Positions 1-7,222 are shown, counted from the stretch's first letter. The stretch: 31,923 nt of DNA from an uncultured Collinsella sp. (GCA_900542905.1 UQPF01000022.1:1-31923), one strand, 5' to 3'. Program-made: numbers and translations. The notes: a model not told the origin generated them from the sequence alone.

Positions 1-124
1 TCAGCAGGTCAGTGGGTCATCGTCCCGGCATTCAGCATCAGGGTAGCGCTGCGACGCGGAAATCGCGCGCCGTTGCCGCGCCCCGCAGTGCCCGCTTCCC
101 CCGAGAACAATTATCAGTGCAGGT
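1..124. repeat. Terminal repeat, left copy
   Basis: Positions 1-124 are the exact reverse complement of 31797-31920. Identity stops at 125, where A faces the complement of G31796. The inner edge ends in TCAGTGCAGGT, an 11-mer that also occurs alone at 1470-1480. No convincing protein is encoded in it. It is either a dispersed intergenic repeat at which assembly stopped or one arm of a real 31-kb inverted repeat. Confidence 0.9.
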
Positions 125-380
125 AGAAGGCCTGTCGATTTTCGAAAAAGGCGGTCATGGTTGGCCTCATCGAGTTAAACGTAGTAGATGGCCCCTTTTC
201 GTGGCGGACCATCAAACGAACGCCGACGCTTGTGCTGTAGCCGCTCCGATCATTCGTAAGTTGCGGTGGAATAGTTCCTAAACTCGACTACTCAAGGCTA
301 AAACCGGAACTATATCACCGCAACTTAGGAGGGATGGGCGGGGGAGTACTAGTTGGTTGTTGCTGTCGGACTGGGATGGT
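125..380. other. Non-coding left flank
   Basis: With the end repeat this makes about 380 bases without a credible gene. A short open frame from 12 to 281 runs out of the end repeat into the 71-bp hairpin element and has no ribosome-binding site. Apart from that hairpin (257-327) I see no promoter or RNA gene. Confidence 0.6.
257..327. repeat. 71-bp hairpin element, copy 1
   Basis: A 22-nt left arm (257-278, starting TAAGTTGCGGTGG) pairs with a right arm (306-327, ending CACCGCAACTTA) around a 27-nt loop. The arms differ from perfect complementarity at two central positions. Copy 2 at 1504-1574 has the same total length, arm length and left arm, but an unrelated loop. This is the signature of a mobile or selected palindromic unit (MITE- or REP-like). 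No T-run follows it, so it is not a standard terminator. Confidence 0.85.
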
Positions 381-1319
381 TTAGGCTCGCTTGCGATGCT
401 TCCATTGTTTACGGCACCAACGCATGAGTGCTTTTACGACCGGGATGGTGATGAGGATTACCCAGGCGGGATTGGGCTGCCCCAGGCAGAGCCACATGTA
501 GAGGAACCATGCCTCGGCACTAACTGAATAGACGACATCGATCAGCTTAGATAAGTGGCGTTGGTCGATAAAGCCGCCAAGCGCGTAATAGACGGGAATC
601 AGAAAGACGAGGAAGAGTCCCGTAGCCCATGTGCCGTAAACGATGCCGAGCACCAGATAGGCGAGGGCGACAAGCGCGGGGAAGGGGAATTTGTTCCATG
701 CACGTCCGACCTTGGTGCGGAAATGCTTGCCATGATGGTCGAGCTTGTCGCGTGCTTCCTTCCAGCTGGAAAACGTCTCGCCGTCGATGGTGACGGTGCC
801 GTCGTCATTGGTGTGCACGCTATGTCCATCGTCCTCAAGCGTATCGATATGCAATCCGCCTGGCCCCACGTGGACCTCTTTACCCTTGCGCTCGTTAGCC
901 ACATGGATGCCACTCCAACCAACATGAACCTCTTCGCCCTTGTTGGGATCAATAACGTGGATGCCGCGCGCGAGGGAAATATCGACAAGTGGCTTATCGC
1001 TGCAATCAGCGTGCTCAGTAGAAGCCTCAGCCTCTTCAGCCTTATCTGAAGCTTTGGTGCCGGCGTCGCTGCCCTGCGCCTCATCATCAGCTTGCGAGTC
1101 ATCAGCGCTAGCCACCGCCTCCCCATACAGCAGCTCATCCAGCGACACGCCATACAGCGCGGCGAGCGCAATAAGGTTATCGGTATCGGGCGAGGATTCG
1201 CTGCGCTCCCATTTACTGACAGCCTGACGACTCACGCCCAGCTGGGCGGCAAGCGCCTCCTGAGAAAACCCGGCAGCCTTGCGGCGATCAACGAGCCGCT
1301 GCGCCATCGCAAGATCCAT
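381..1319 (-). CDS. XRE-family regulator with C-terminal membrane segments
   Basis: A 312-residue protein, probably a membrane-tethered transcriptional regulator. Residues 2-65 form a Cro/CI-type helix-turn-helix with the FSQEALAAQLGVSRQAVSKWE core. An acidic linker (about 70-112) follows. Residues 119-170 carry three 18-residue repeats (GIHV..., GIHV..., GLHI...), each rich in EVHVG-type strands. From about 212 there are three or four hydrophobic helices and a basic C-terminal tail. The start at 1319 is preferred over the ATG at 1334 because AAAGGA sits 7 bases upstream of it, inside the longer frame. It stands alone. XRE proteins with membrane tails exist in Firmicutes and Actinobacteria, often as sensors of envelope state; the ligand here is unknown. 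Confidence 0.85.
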   Translation of the reverse strand: MDLAMAQRLVDRRKAAGFSQEALAAQLGVSRQAVSKWERSESSPDTDNLIALAALYGVSLDELLYGEAVASADDSQADDEAQGSDAGTKASDKAEEAEASTEHADCSDKPLVDISLARGIHVIDPNKGEEVHVGWSGIHVANERKGKEVHVGPGGLHIDTLEDDGHSVHTNDDGTVTIDGETFSSWKEARDKLDHHGKHFRTKVGRAWNKFPFPALVALAYLVLGIVYGTWATGLFLVFLIPVYYALGGFIDQRHLSKLIDVVYSVSAEAWFLYMWLCLGQPNPAWVILITIPVVKALMRWCRKQWKHRKRA

Positions 1320-1503
1320 AACAGTTCCTTTCATGTGGTGACCGTAATCGAATGAGCCGAGTATGCCGAGAACAACCGGTAGCGACCACCATTTCTAGTT
1401 AGAATCTGCCCCAACCCTACCGCAACTACCGGTAGCAACCCCTAACGACCAGCCATTTCAGGACAAATGTCAGTGCAGGTAGCAGCCAAGAGCTCCCACT
1501 CAG

Positions 1504-1574
1504 TAAGTTGCGGTGGAATAGTTCCTAGTTTCAGCCATTTGCGGGCTATGCAGGAACTATTTCACCGCAACTTA
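1504..1574. repeat. 71-bp hairpin element, copy 2
   Basis: Left arm 1504-1525 is identical to that of copy 1. Right arm 1553-1574 differs from copy 1 by one base (GGAACTATTTCAC against GGAACTATATCAC). The 27-nt loop is unrelated in sequence but identical in length. Conserved arms with a free loop point to selection on, or mobilisation through, the hairpin. Confidence 0.87.
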
Positions 1575-1636
1575 ATTTCAGACCAGGCACCCGCAGCAAG
1601 AAGACGAATAACCTCGGCGAGTATGTAAACGCAGGA

Positions 1637-1727
1637 CCCTCCGACCCCGCCCGACGATTTCGATTGGCGACCTTTGACGGAGTCAAGGGAGGAGCCAAAT
1701 CGAAATACGTCGGGCGGGGTCGGAGGG
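1637..1727. repeat. 91-bp near-perfect palindrome downstream of pfkA
   Basis: The outer arm 1637-1668 (starting CCCTCCGACCCCGCCCGACG) pairs with 1694-1727 with two single-base bulges. An inner stem CCTTTGAC/GTCAAGG follows the same axis, so almost the whole 91 bp folds as one hairpin. It starts 27 bp past the pfkA stop and could slow or end leftward transcription, but no T-run follows. A palindromic repeat element is as likely. Confidence 0.8.
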
Positions 1728-1753
1728 CCCGATGGGATAGATTTCGGCCGAGG

Positions 1754-2833
1754 CTATTCGTCGCCGAAGCTGATGCCCAACGCCTTGGCCTCGCGTACCA
1801 GGTCGCTCTGGGGATCGACATACTTGAGCTTGCCGGCGACATCCTCGAGCGGCATGTGGCACATCTTGCCGTCACGCAGGGCAATCATGTAGCCAAACTC
1901 GCCGCGTAGGCAGCCGAGAGCCGCCTCGACGCCGCACTGGGTCGCAAAGATGCGGTCCTGGGCGTCGGGCTGGCCGCCGCGCTGCGTGTGGCCGGGGATG
2001 GCGACGCGGGTCTCGCGACCGGTCTTGGCCTCGATCTCCTTGGCGATGTCGTAGACGATCGACGGGCTCGTGCGCTCGGCGAGCTTTTTCTTGTACTCCT
2101 TCTTGGACAGCGCCGCGTCCTCCTTGGAGATAGCGCCCTCGGCGACGGCTACAATCGTAAAGCGGCTGCCGGTTTCCATGCGATGCTCGATGGTCTTGAT
2201 GACGTTATCCATGTCGTAGGGGATCTCGGGAATCAAGATGACATCCGCGCCGCCCGCGACGCCGGCGTACAGCGGGATCCAGCCAACCTTGTGGCCCATG
2301 ATCTCGATGACAAACACGCGGCCGTGGCTCGAGGCGGTAGTGTGGATGTCGTCGATGCACTTGGTGGCGACGTCGATGGCGCTCGTAAAGCCAAACGTCA
2401 GCTCGGTGCCCCATGTGTCGTTATCGATGGTCTTGGGCAGGGCGATAACGTTGAGGCCCTCTTCGCGCAGGCGGTTGGCGGTCTTGGTGGAGCCGTTACC
2501 GCCCAGCATAAACAGGCAGTCGAGCTGCAGCTTGTGATAGGTGTGGACCATCGCCGGCACCTTCTCGACACCATCGGCCTCGGGGGTATCCAGACGCTTG
2601 AACGGCGTGCGGCTCGTGCCCAGGATGGTGCCGCCGCGGGTGAGGATTCCGCTAAAATCGGCGGGCGTCATGACGCGGAACCTGCTGTAGATAAGGCCCT
2701 GGTAGCCGTCCTCAAAACCATAGATCTCGATAGGTTCTTCGCTATTGGTCATAAGCGTTTTGACGATGCCGCGCATGGTGGCGTTGAGCGCCTGACAGTC
2801 GCCGCCACTGGTAAGAAGACCGATCCTGAGCAT
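1754..2833 (-). CDS. pfkA: 6-phosphofructokinase
   Basis: A 359-residue cytosolic kinase that phosphorylates fructose 6-phosphate to the 1,6-bisphosphate in glycolysis. The PFK fold is clear: N-terminal LLTSGGDCQALN nucleotide loop, GGTILGTSR (67-75), GGNGS (111-115), PKTIDND with the catalytic Asp (133-139), and IEIMGHKVGW. Length fits the actinobacterial group of about 340-360 residues. In E. coli-type enzymes the phosphoryl-donor loop is GGDGS and in pyrophosphate enzymes GGDDS. Here Gly is kept at the second position, which argues for ATP, while the preceding Asp is Asn. Lys in PKTIDND is shared with the pyrophosphate-type and mixed clade. The start is set by GGAAGGA six bases upstream. 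Divergence from the canonical Arg in MGR (here His) leaves donor and regulation open. Confidence 0.93.
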   Translation of the reverse strand: MLRIGLLTSGGDCQALNATMRGIVKTLMTNSEEPIEIYGFEDGYQGLIYSRFRVMTPADFSGILTRGGTILGTSRTPFKRLDTPEADGVEKVPAMVHTYHKLQLDCLFMLGGNGSTKTANRLREEGLNVIALPKTIDNDTWGTELTFGFTSAIDVATKCIDDIHTTASSHGRVFVIEIMGHKVGWIPLYAGVAGGADVILIPEIPYDMDNVIKTIEHRMETGSRFTIVAVAEGAISKEDAALSKKEYKKKLAERTSPSIVYDIAKEIEAKTGRETRVAIPGHTQRGGQPDAQDRIFATQCGVEAALGCLRGEFGYMIALRDGKMCHMPLEDVAGKLKYVDPQSDLVREAKALGISFGDE

Positions 2834-2852
2834 GATGAATCCTTCCGGGCAA

Positions 2853-2861
2853 GTTATAACA
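2853..2861 (-). promoter_or_regulatory. Candidate extended -10 of pfkA
   Basis: On the minus strand TGTTATAAC lies about 20 bases before the pfkA start and reads as an extended -10 (TG-N-TATAAC). No good -35 is visible upstream, where the 2871-2906 inverted repeat lies. Confidence 0.35.
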
Positions 2862-2870
2862 TGCGCATAA

Positions 2871-2906
2871 GTTTACCCCCGCACACTGTTGATACGGGGG
2901 TAAAAC
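2871..2906. terminator. Inverted repeat between Ntn hydrolase and pfkA
   Basis: GTTTACCCCCG (2871-2881) pairs with CGGGGGTAAAAC (2895-2906) around a 13-nt loop, with one A bulged on the right arm. It lies between the leftward hydrolase stop and the pfkA start. It could terminate the hydrolase transcript, though the following minus-strand bases (TTATG) make a poor U-tract. An operator role at pfkA is the alternative. Confidence 0.5.
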
Positions 2907-2972
2907 GTGTTAGCCCAAGCGTATGGAAATGTAAGCAACGTCAGGGAACGTAAGGTCGACGGGCCTGGCTCC

Positions 2973-4058
2973 TTACAGTGCGAAGGCATCGACGTTGCCC
3001 CAGTGGCGGCGCAGCGTAATAGCGGCGGCGGGTTCGGTATTGTCAAAGACGACCGACCATTGCGTATTGCTGGTGATGTCTTCCGGATTGGGCTCTTGGG
3101 CTGCGGCGCGAAGGGCCTTCCAAGCGACTGCCTCGTCCTGGGCGCCGGCATGGGCGTCGAGGACATCGGCGATTGCGACGGCGCGCTCTTTACCATGGCC
3201 CAGCTCGTCATTCTTTTGGTTGGGCAGCACTTCGTCGCCATAGCAGGCGTAGAAGTTCGTAACCTGGCGTACGGGAGTCGCTTTGAAAGCACGGTCCGGA
3301 TCGCGCGGATCCCACTCTACTACGCGCGCGTCACCGGCGGCGTCGTTGATAAAGAAGTGGTAATCGCGTCCTGCCATGGCGTGCATGTCGTAGGCGGAAA
3401 GCAGGTCGACAGCTTCTTGCGTGGTGGCGGCACGGTCGAGCACCAGACGGATGGCGAGCGAGGTATTGATGACGGGGCGTTGCGTGTCCTGGTCACAGGG
3501 CTTGGAATCCAGAGTGAGTACGGCAATGGACACGCCGCATTCGTTAACACCGTCGAGCTGGGCAAACGGGCCCATGAGTGCGGCGGCGCGTCCGCCGACG
3601 GAGTCAAGCGGAGTGTTATCGCCCAGGTTGTTAAGGGCGGCAAACCCGATGGAGGCATAGCCGTCGCGTGGGTGATTGCGCACCAGCAGCGCCGAGGTGT
3701 CGTCCTTAAAGTCGTAATTGCGACCGGTGCGCACGCGGCCTTCGGCATCCACGGCGACAAAAGCGCTACAGGCAAACTGGGGCGCCTGGACATGTGCCGG
3801 CACGCCGGGCAACACCTGCGCCACCACGGCATCGATGTAGGCCTGGTCGTCGCGCACGCCAGCGGCGATGATGTGATCAAGATCGTAGTCGTAGGCGATG
3901 TCGATTGCGTACAGATCATAGCCATCCGCGTAGCCGGTCAGGCGTTTGAGCGACGCGGCGGACTTGATTTGCTTGCGGTAAACGATACCGGCGGCAGCGG
4001 CAAGGCCGACGGCGACTCCCGCGACACCGCAGGCGATGGCAATGTTACGTGGCTTCAT
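2973..4058 (-). CDS. Exported Ntn linear-amide C-N hydrolase (choloylglycine hydrolase-like)
   Basis: A 361-residue protein with an N-terminal hydrophobic segment (residues 6-27) that should act as a membrane anchor or signal. The catalytic domain resembles the linear amide C-N hydrolase / acyltransferase families of the Ntn superfamily. Cys97 in FACSAF would be the nucleophile, followed by the typical GRNYDF motif, an ALNNLGDN segment and NECGVSIA. In true bile salt hydrolases the nucleophile is the cysteine right after the initiator Met, and the protein is cytosolic. Here the Cys is internal and the protein exported, so bile-salt activity cannot be assumed; N-acyl amino acids, peptides or beta-lactam-type amides are possible. 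Start supported by GAGAGGAG. It diverges from the M18 aminopeptidase across about 160 bp. Confidence 0.8.
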   Translation of the reverse strand: MKPRNIAIACGVAGVAVGLAAAAGIVYRKQIKSAASLKRLTGYADGYDLYAIDIAYDYDLDHIIAAGVRDDQAYIDAVVAQVLPGVPAHVQAPQFACSAFVAVDAEGRVRTGRNYDFKDDTSALLVRNHPRDGYASIGFAALNNLGDNTPLDSVGGRAAALMGPFAQLDGVNECGVSIAVLTLDSKPCDQDTQRPVINTSLAIRLVLDRAATTQEAVDLLSAYDMHAMAGRDYHFFINDAAGDARVVEWDPRDPDRAFKATPVRQVTNFYACYGDEVLPNQKNDELGHGKERAVAIADVLDAHAGAQDEAVAWKALRAAAQEPNPEDITSNTQWSVVFDNTEPAAAITLRRHWGNVDAFAL

Positions 4059-4219
4059 GACGGCTCCTCTCGTCCTGTTAGCGTAATTGTCGCAAAAGGT
4101 GCACGGGCATGATGGCTCAACTTGGTGAGTGGCGCGGAATTAAGCACGGAATGAAGAGTGCGGCACTGGCGTGGCGGGGTATGCTGGAGGGGACCATCAA
4201 CCCAGCGAAAGGGGAGAGC

Positions 4220-5605
4220 ATGACGGATCAGGAAACGCTCGAGCGCGCACATGTGACGGCCGACGATATCGAGGCCGCCAACGACCTTATCGACTTTATC
4301 GAGGCATGCCCCAGCATGTTCCATACGGCGGCGACCATTATGGCCGAGCTCGACGAGGCGGGCTTTACCTACCTGCCCGAGAATGCGGCGTGGGACATCG
4401 AGCCGGGCGGGCGTTATTACACGCAGCGCAACACCTCGAGCGTTGTTGCCTTTAAGGTGGGCGAGGACCTGGCCGCGACGTGGGGCGAGGACGGCGTTGC
4501 CGGTGACTATCATTTTCAGCTCACGGCATCGCACAGCGATTCACCGACGTTTAAGGTCAAGGCCGTGCCCGAGCTTGACGGTGCGGGCGAGACGCTGCGC
4601 TTGAACACCGAGGCCTACGGCGGCATGATCGACTACACCTGGTTCGATCGCCCGCTGGCGCTCGCGGGCCGCGTGCTGGTGCGCGAGGGCGACCGTATCG
4701 AGAGCCGCCTGCTTGCCACCGAGCGCGAGGTCGCTATCGTTCCGAGTCTTGCTATCCATATGAACCGCGGCGTTAACGAGGGCTTTGCTCCCAATCGCGC
4801 CGTCGATCTGTGCCCGCTCATCAGCGCCGGTGATCTTAAGCAGGGCGACTTCGATGCCCTGATCGCCGAAGAGCTGGACGTTGAGCCCGAGCAGATTCTG
4901 GGCCGCGATCTGTTCCTGGTCAATCGTCAGGATGCGCGCATTTGGGGCTGGGCTGACGAGTTTATCTCGACGCCCAAGCTCGATGACCTGGCCTGCGCCT
5001 ACACCTCGCTGCAGGCATTTTTGGGTGCCGAGAATGCGCACGACGTTTCGGTCTTTTGCTGCTTTGATAACGAGGAGGTTGGCTCCGAGACCAAGCAAGG
5101 CGCCATGTCGACGTTCTTGGCCGATGCACTGCGCCGCATTAACGGCTCGCTGGGCTTTGACGACGAGTCGTACCATCGTGCACTTGCTGCCTCGATGCTT
5201 GTAAGTTGCGACAATGCACATGCCGTGCACCCCAACCACGCCGAGAAGTGCGACGCCCGCAACCAGGTGGTGCTCAACGGCGGTATCGTCATCAAGGAGG
5301 CAGCCAACCAGCACTATTGCACCGATGCCTTTAGCCGCGCGGTGTTCCAGGCCATCTGCGATGACGCCGACGTGCCCACGCAGGCCTTCGCCAACAAGAG
5401 CGATATGGCCGGCGGCTCCACGCTCGGCAATCTGTCCAATATGCAGGCGAGCATGCATGCTGTGGACGTGGGCCTGCCGCAGCTTGCCATGCACTCGAGT
5501 TACGAGACCGGCGGTGTGCGCGACGTGATGTACGCCATCCGCGCCCTCACCGCCTTCTACGAGCGAAACCTAACCATCAACGGAGCCGAAAGCGTTGAGC
5601 TCTAA
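4220..5605 (+). CDS. M18 family aminopeptidase (aspartyl aminopeptidase type)
   Basis: A 461-residue cytosolic zinc peptidase that removes N-terminal, usually acidic, residues from peptides. Hallmarks of M18 are present: ASHSDSPTFKVK with metal-ligand His105, the NTEAYGG stretch, DNEEVGSETKQGA with the catalytic Glu pair near 285-286, SCDNAHAVHPNH, and the C-terminal MHSSYETGG His. Length fits the family (about 430-480). The frame is open upstream to 4109, but AAAGGGGAGAGC directly before the ATG at 4220 fixes the start. It probably works in peptide catabolism. A small ORF starts at the base after its stop codon. Confidence 0.93.
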   Translation: MTDQETLERAHVTADDIEAANDLIDFIEACPSMFHTAATIMAELDEAGFTYLPENAAWDIEPGGRYYTQRNTSSVVAFKVGEDLAATWGEDGVAGDYHFQLTASHSDSPTFKVKAVPELDGAGETLRLNTEAYGGMIDYTWFDRPLALAGRVLVREGDRIESRLLATEREVAIVPSLAIHMNRGVNEGFAPNRAVDLCPLISAGDLKQGDFDALIAEELDVEPEQILGRDLFLVNRQDARIWGWADEFISTPKLDDLACAYTSLQAFLGAENAHDVSVFCCFDNEEVGSETKQGAMSTFLADALRRINGSLGFDDESYHRALAASMLVSCDNAHAVHPNHAEKCDARNQVVLNGGIVIKEAANQHYCTDAFSRAVFQAICDDADVPTQAFANKSDMAGGSTLGNLSNMQASMHAVDVGLPQLAMHSSYETGGVRDVMYAIRALTAFYERNLTINGAESVEL

Positions 5606-5788
5606 ATGCGAGCCGAAGAAATGAAGGCCGAGCGTGGGGCTCAGCTTATTGATCGGGGTTTACAGCTGTTCGTCGCCGCTTGCCATGAGTCAGGGGTCGA
5701 CGTTTCCAAGGCGCGACCAACGAGTGCTGAAGAACTCAAGCGTAACGCCTATTCGGACCGCTATGACGAGGAGACGGACTGGCTCTAA
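5606..5788 (+). CDS. Hypothetical 60-residue protein
   Basis: A short frame whose ATG begins at the base after the aminopeptidase stop, which would allow translational coupling. An internal ATG at residue 6 is an alternative start; neither has a strong ribosome-binding site. The peptide is charged, with an acidic, aromatic end (YDEETDWL). I recognise no family. Codon choice looks plausible for coding DNA but a chance frame or gene remnant cannot be excluded. Confidence 0.35.
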   Translation: MRAEEMKAERGAQLIDRGLQLFVAACHESGVDVSKARPTSAEELKRNAYSDRYDEETDWL

Positions 5789-5897
5789 TAAGCGAAGTGT
5801 CGAAAACGCTAGATGTATGTTTGATATCACTTTGGCGAGAGTGTCGCAGACAGAACTATCGGTATGGCGCAAGCCAACCTGACTCCATTGCGCCAAA

Positions 5898-5930
5898 CCT
5901 ACCAAAAAGGGACAGGTTCATTTTGGCAGG
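5898..5930. repeat. 33-bp palindrome with AAAGGGACAG core, copy A
   Basis: CCTaCCAAAA at the left pairs with TTTTGGcAGG at the right around GGGACAGGTTCA. Similarity to copy B at 7108 continues outward (CAGGTTNTATCNGGCAAA), so the duplicated unit is longer than the hairpin. It resembles REP units mobilised in trans by REP-associated tyrosine transposases; no such gene lies in this window. Confidence 0.85.
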
Positions 5931-6037
5931 TTTTATCCGGGCAAATGTCGCAATGCCAACAGCTGGACAGAATTGTTAAGACACCGCAGGTTGAGCAAGC
6001 GTCAGCGAGCGATGTCCAGGGCGAACAAGTTGGCATG

Positions 6038-6079
6038 AAAAAGGCAAGGTATAGACCTTCTGGTTATGCCTTGCCTTTT
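6038..6079. terminator. Bidirectional rho-independent terminator
   Basis: AAAAGGCAAGG (6039-6049) pairs with CCTTGCCTTTT (6069-6079) around a 19-nt loop. T-runs follow the stem in both directions, longest (TTTTT) for leftward transcripts. It sits about 70 bp past the dehydrogenase stop and would end that transcript. Confidence 0.75.
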
Positions 6080-6121
6080 GAATGACAAATTGTCGCTCTG
6101 GGCGGCGCGCAGCGTCGAGGG

Positions 6122-6149
6122 GTTCCGGCGTTTGGTAAAACGCCGGAAC
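6122..6149. terminator. 12-bp perfect stem after the dehydrogenase stop
   Basis: GTTCCGGCGTTT and AAACGCCGGAAC form a perfect stem with a GGTA loop, two bases past the dehydrogenase stop. No T-run follows on the minus strand, so it may protect the mRNA 3' end, with the T-flanked hairpin at 6038-6079 as the real terminator. Confidence 0.5.
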
Positions 6150-6151
6150 AA

Positions 6152-7087
6152 TTAGTGTTCGATCCAGCAGCGCAGGGTCTCGCCGGCCTGCAGGTGACGC
6201 AGGTTCTCCGCTGCGATGTCGACAACGTTGTTGAGCGTGGCGGCCAGGTGGAACCAGCCCGAGATGTGCGGCGTGATGAGCATGTTGGGCGCATCCCACA
6301 GCGGGCTTGTTGCGGGCAGTGGCTCAGGGTCGGTGACATCGACCGCGGCACCGGCAAGGTGTCCGGACTCAAGAGCGGCAACCAGATCGTCGGCAACCAC
6401 AAGATCGCCGCGGCCGCCGTTGGCAAAGAAGGCGCCCGGTTTCATCGCGGCGAAGAACTCGGCGTTCGCCAGGCCGCGGGTCTCGGGTGTGCTGGGCATA
6501 AAGGATGCGACGATGTCAGTCTCGGCCAGACGCTCGGGCAGGGCGTCCATGCTGTCCATGTCCTCAAACACAATGGGGTAGACGAGCGGATGGCGCTTGA
6601 TGCCGCGGACGTGCGCACCCATGTTGCGGCAGAGCGTGGCGAAGTGGCCACCGATATCGCCCGCGCCCAGCACCAGCACATTGGCGTTTTTGAGCGAGGT
6701 GACCGGCCCCAAATCCTCCCAGCGATGCTCGCGCTGCAGGTCCTGGTAGCCGGGCAGGCGCTTCATCATAGACAGCACCATGGCAAACATGTGCTCGCTC
6801 ACGGCCTGGCCGTAGGCGCCCACCGAGCAAGACAGTTTGGCGTCGACCGGCACGGTGCCGGCGGCAAGGTAGTCGTCATAGCCGGCGGTTTGCAATTGCA
6901 ACAGCTGGAGATGCTCGCATGCCGTGAGCATGTCAGGGTCGATGTTGCCCAGGATCACGTCGGCATCGGCGACCTGCTCGTGCGTGGCGGCGTCGGCGCT
7001 CGTGTAGATAAAGTCCTCGCCCGGAGCGCTCGACTCAAGAATTGCGCGATGACGGTCGTTGACGGGCAACAAAACCAGAATGTTCAC
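6152..7087 (-). CDS. D-isomer-specific 2-hydroxyacid dehydrogenase
   Basis: A 311-residue NAD(P)-dependent oxidoreductase that interconverts a 2-keto acid and a D-2-hydroxy acid in the cytosol. The central Rossmann motif VLGAGDIGGHFA is followed by the catalytic elements in the family order: Arg in FANGGRGDLVV, Glu in VTDPEPLP, and His in ITPHISG. The start is the GTG at 7087 because GGAGAGGA lies six bases upstream. The longer ATG frame (to 7162) only translates the 33-bp palindrome. Specificity (lactate, glycerate, phosphoglycerate-like) cannot be read from sequence; it lacks the ACT domain of long SerA proteins. The gene is bracketed by two directly repeated palindromes. Confidence 0.9.
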   Translation of the reverse strand: MNILVLLPVNDRHRAILESSAPGEDFIYTSADAATHEQVADADVILGNIDPDMLTACEHLQLLQLQTAGYDDYLAAGTVPVDAKLSCSVGAYGQAVSEHMFAMVLSMMKRLPGYQDLQREHRWEDLGPVTSLKNANVLVLGAGDIGGHFATLCRNMGAHVRGIKRHPLVYPIVFEDMDSMDALPERLAETDIVASFMPSTPETRGLANAEFFAAMKPGAFFANGGRGDLVVADDLVAALESGHLAGAAVDVTDPEPLPATSPLWDAPNMLITPHISGWFHLAATLNNVVDIAAENLRHLQAGETLRCWIEH

Positions 7088-7107
7088 AAGCAGTCCTCTC
7101 CGCTCGA

Positions 7108-7140
7108 CCTGCCAAAAAGGGACAGGTTTATTTTGGCAGG
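7108..7140. repeat. 33-bp palindrome, copy B
   Basis: CCTGCCAAAA pairs perfectly with TTTTGGCAGG around the GGGACAGG core. It is 20 bp upstream of the dehydrogenase GTG start, so that gene's promoter must lie within or beyond it. Same orientation as copy A on the other side of the gene. Confidence 0.87.
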
Positions 7141-7159
7141 TTGTATCAGGCAAAACGTT

Positions 7160-7212
7160 CAAATAAAACGCCGGGCTACGCGATGGTTAACATATCCATC
7201 GCAAAGCCCGGC
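7160..7212 (-). terminator. Rho-independent terminator of map
   Basis: On the minus strand GCCGGGCT pairs with AGCCCGGC, and inside it GCGATGG pairs with CCATCGC. The stem is followed by TTTTATTT. It starts 11 bp past the stop of the leftward methionine aminopeptidase gene. Confidence 0.85.
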
Positions 7213-7222
7213 GCATCCACAG

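Larger units (their letters stand above)
1320..1753. other. Intergenic region rich in palindromes
   Basis: 434 bases without a gene between the XRE regulator and the phosphofructokinase. It holds the solitary 13-mer TCAGTGCAGGTAG at 1470-1482 (also at 114-126 in the left end repeat), the second 71-bp hairpin (1504-1574) and a 91-bp palindrome (1637-1727). Two copies of ACCGGTAGC lie near 1376-1436. No clear promoter could be assigned to the regulator. Confidence 0.7.
5789..6151. other. Intergenic region with REP-like palindrome and terminators
   Basis: 363 bases without a credible gene. It contains 33-bp palindrome copy A (5898-5930), a T-flanked hairpin (6038-6079) and a perfect 12-bp stem (6122-6149) touching the stop of the leftward dehydrogenase. 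Short open frames here have no ribosome-binding sites. Confidence 0.7.

Noticed and set aside
12..281. 89-residue frame at the left end
   Set aside because: It starts in the terminal repeat, ends inside the 71-bp hairpin element, and has no ribosome-binding site or family resemblance.
1988..2953. 321-residue open frame antisense to pfkA
   Set aside because: Shadow of the phosphofructokinase gene; no recognisable domain or ribosome-binding site.
7088..7162. N-terminal extension of the dehydrogenase from an upstream ATG
   Set aside because: The added residues translate the 33-bp palindrome, and the GTG at 7087 has a good ribosome-binding site.
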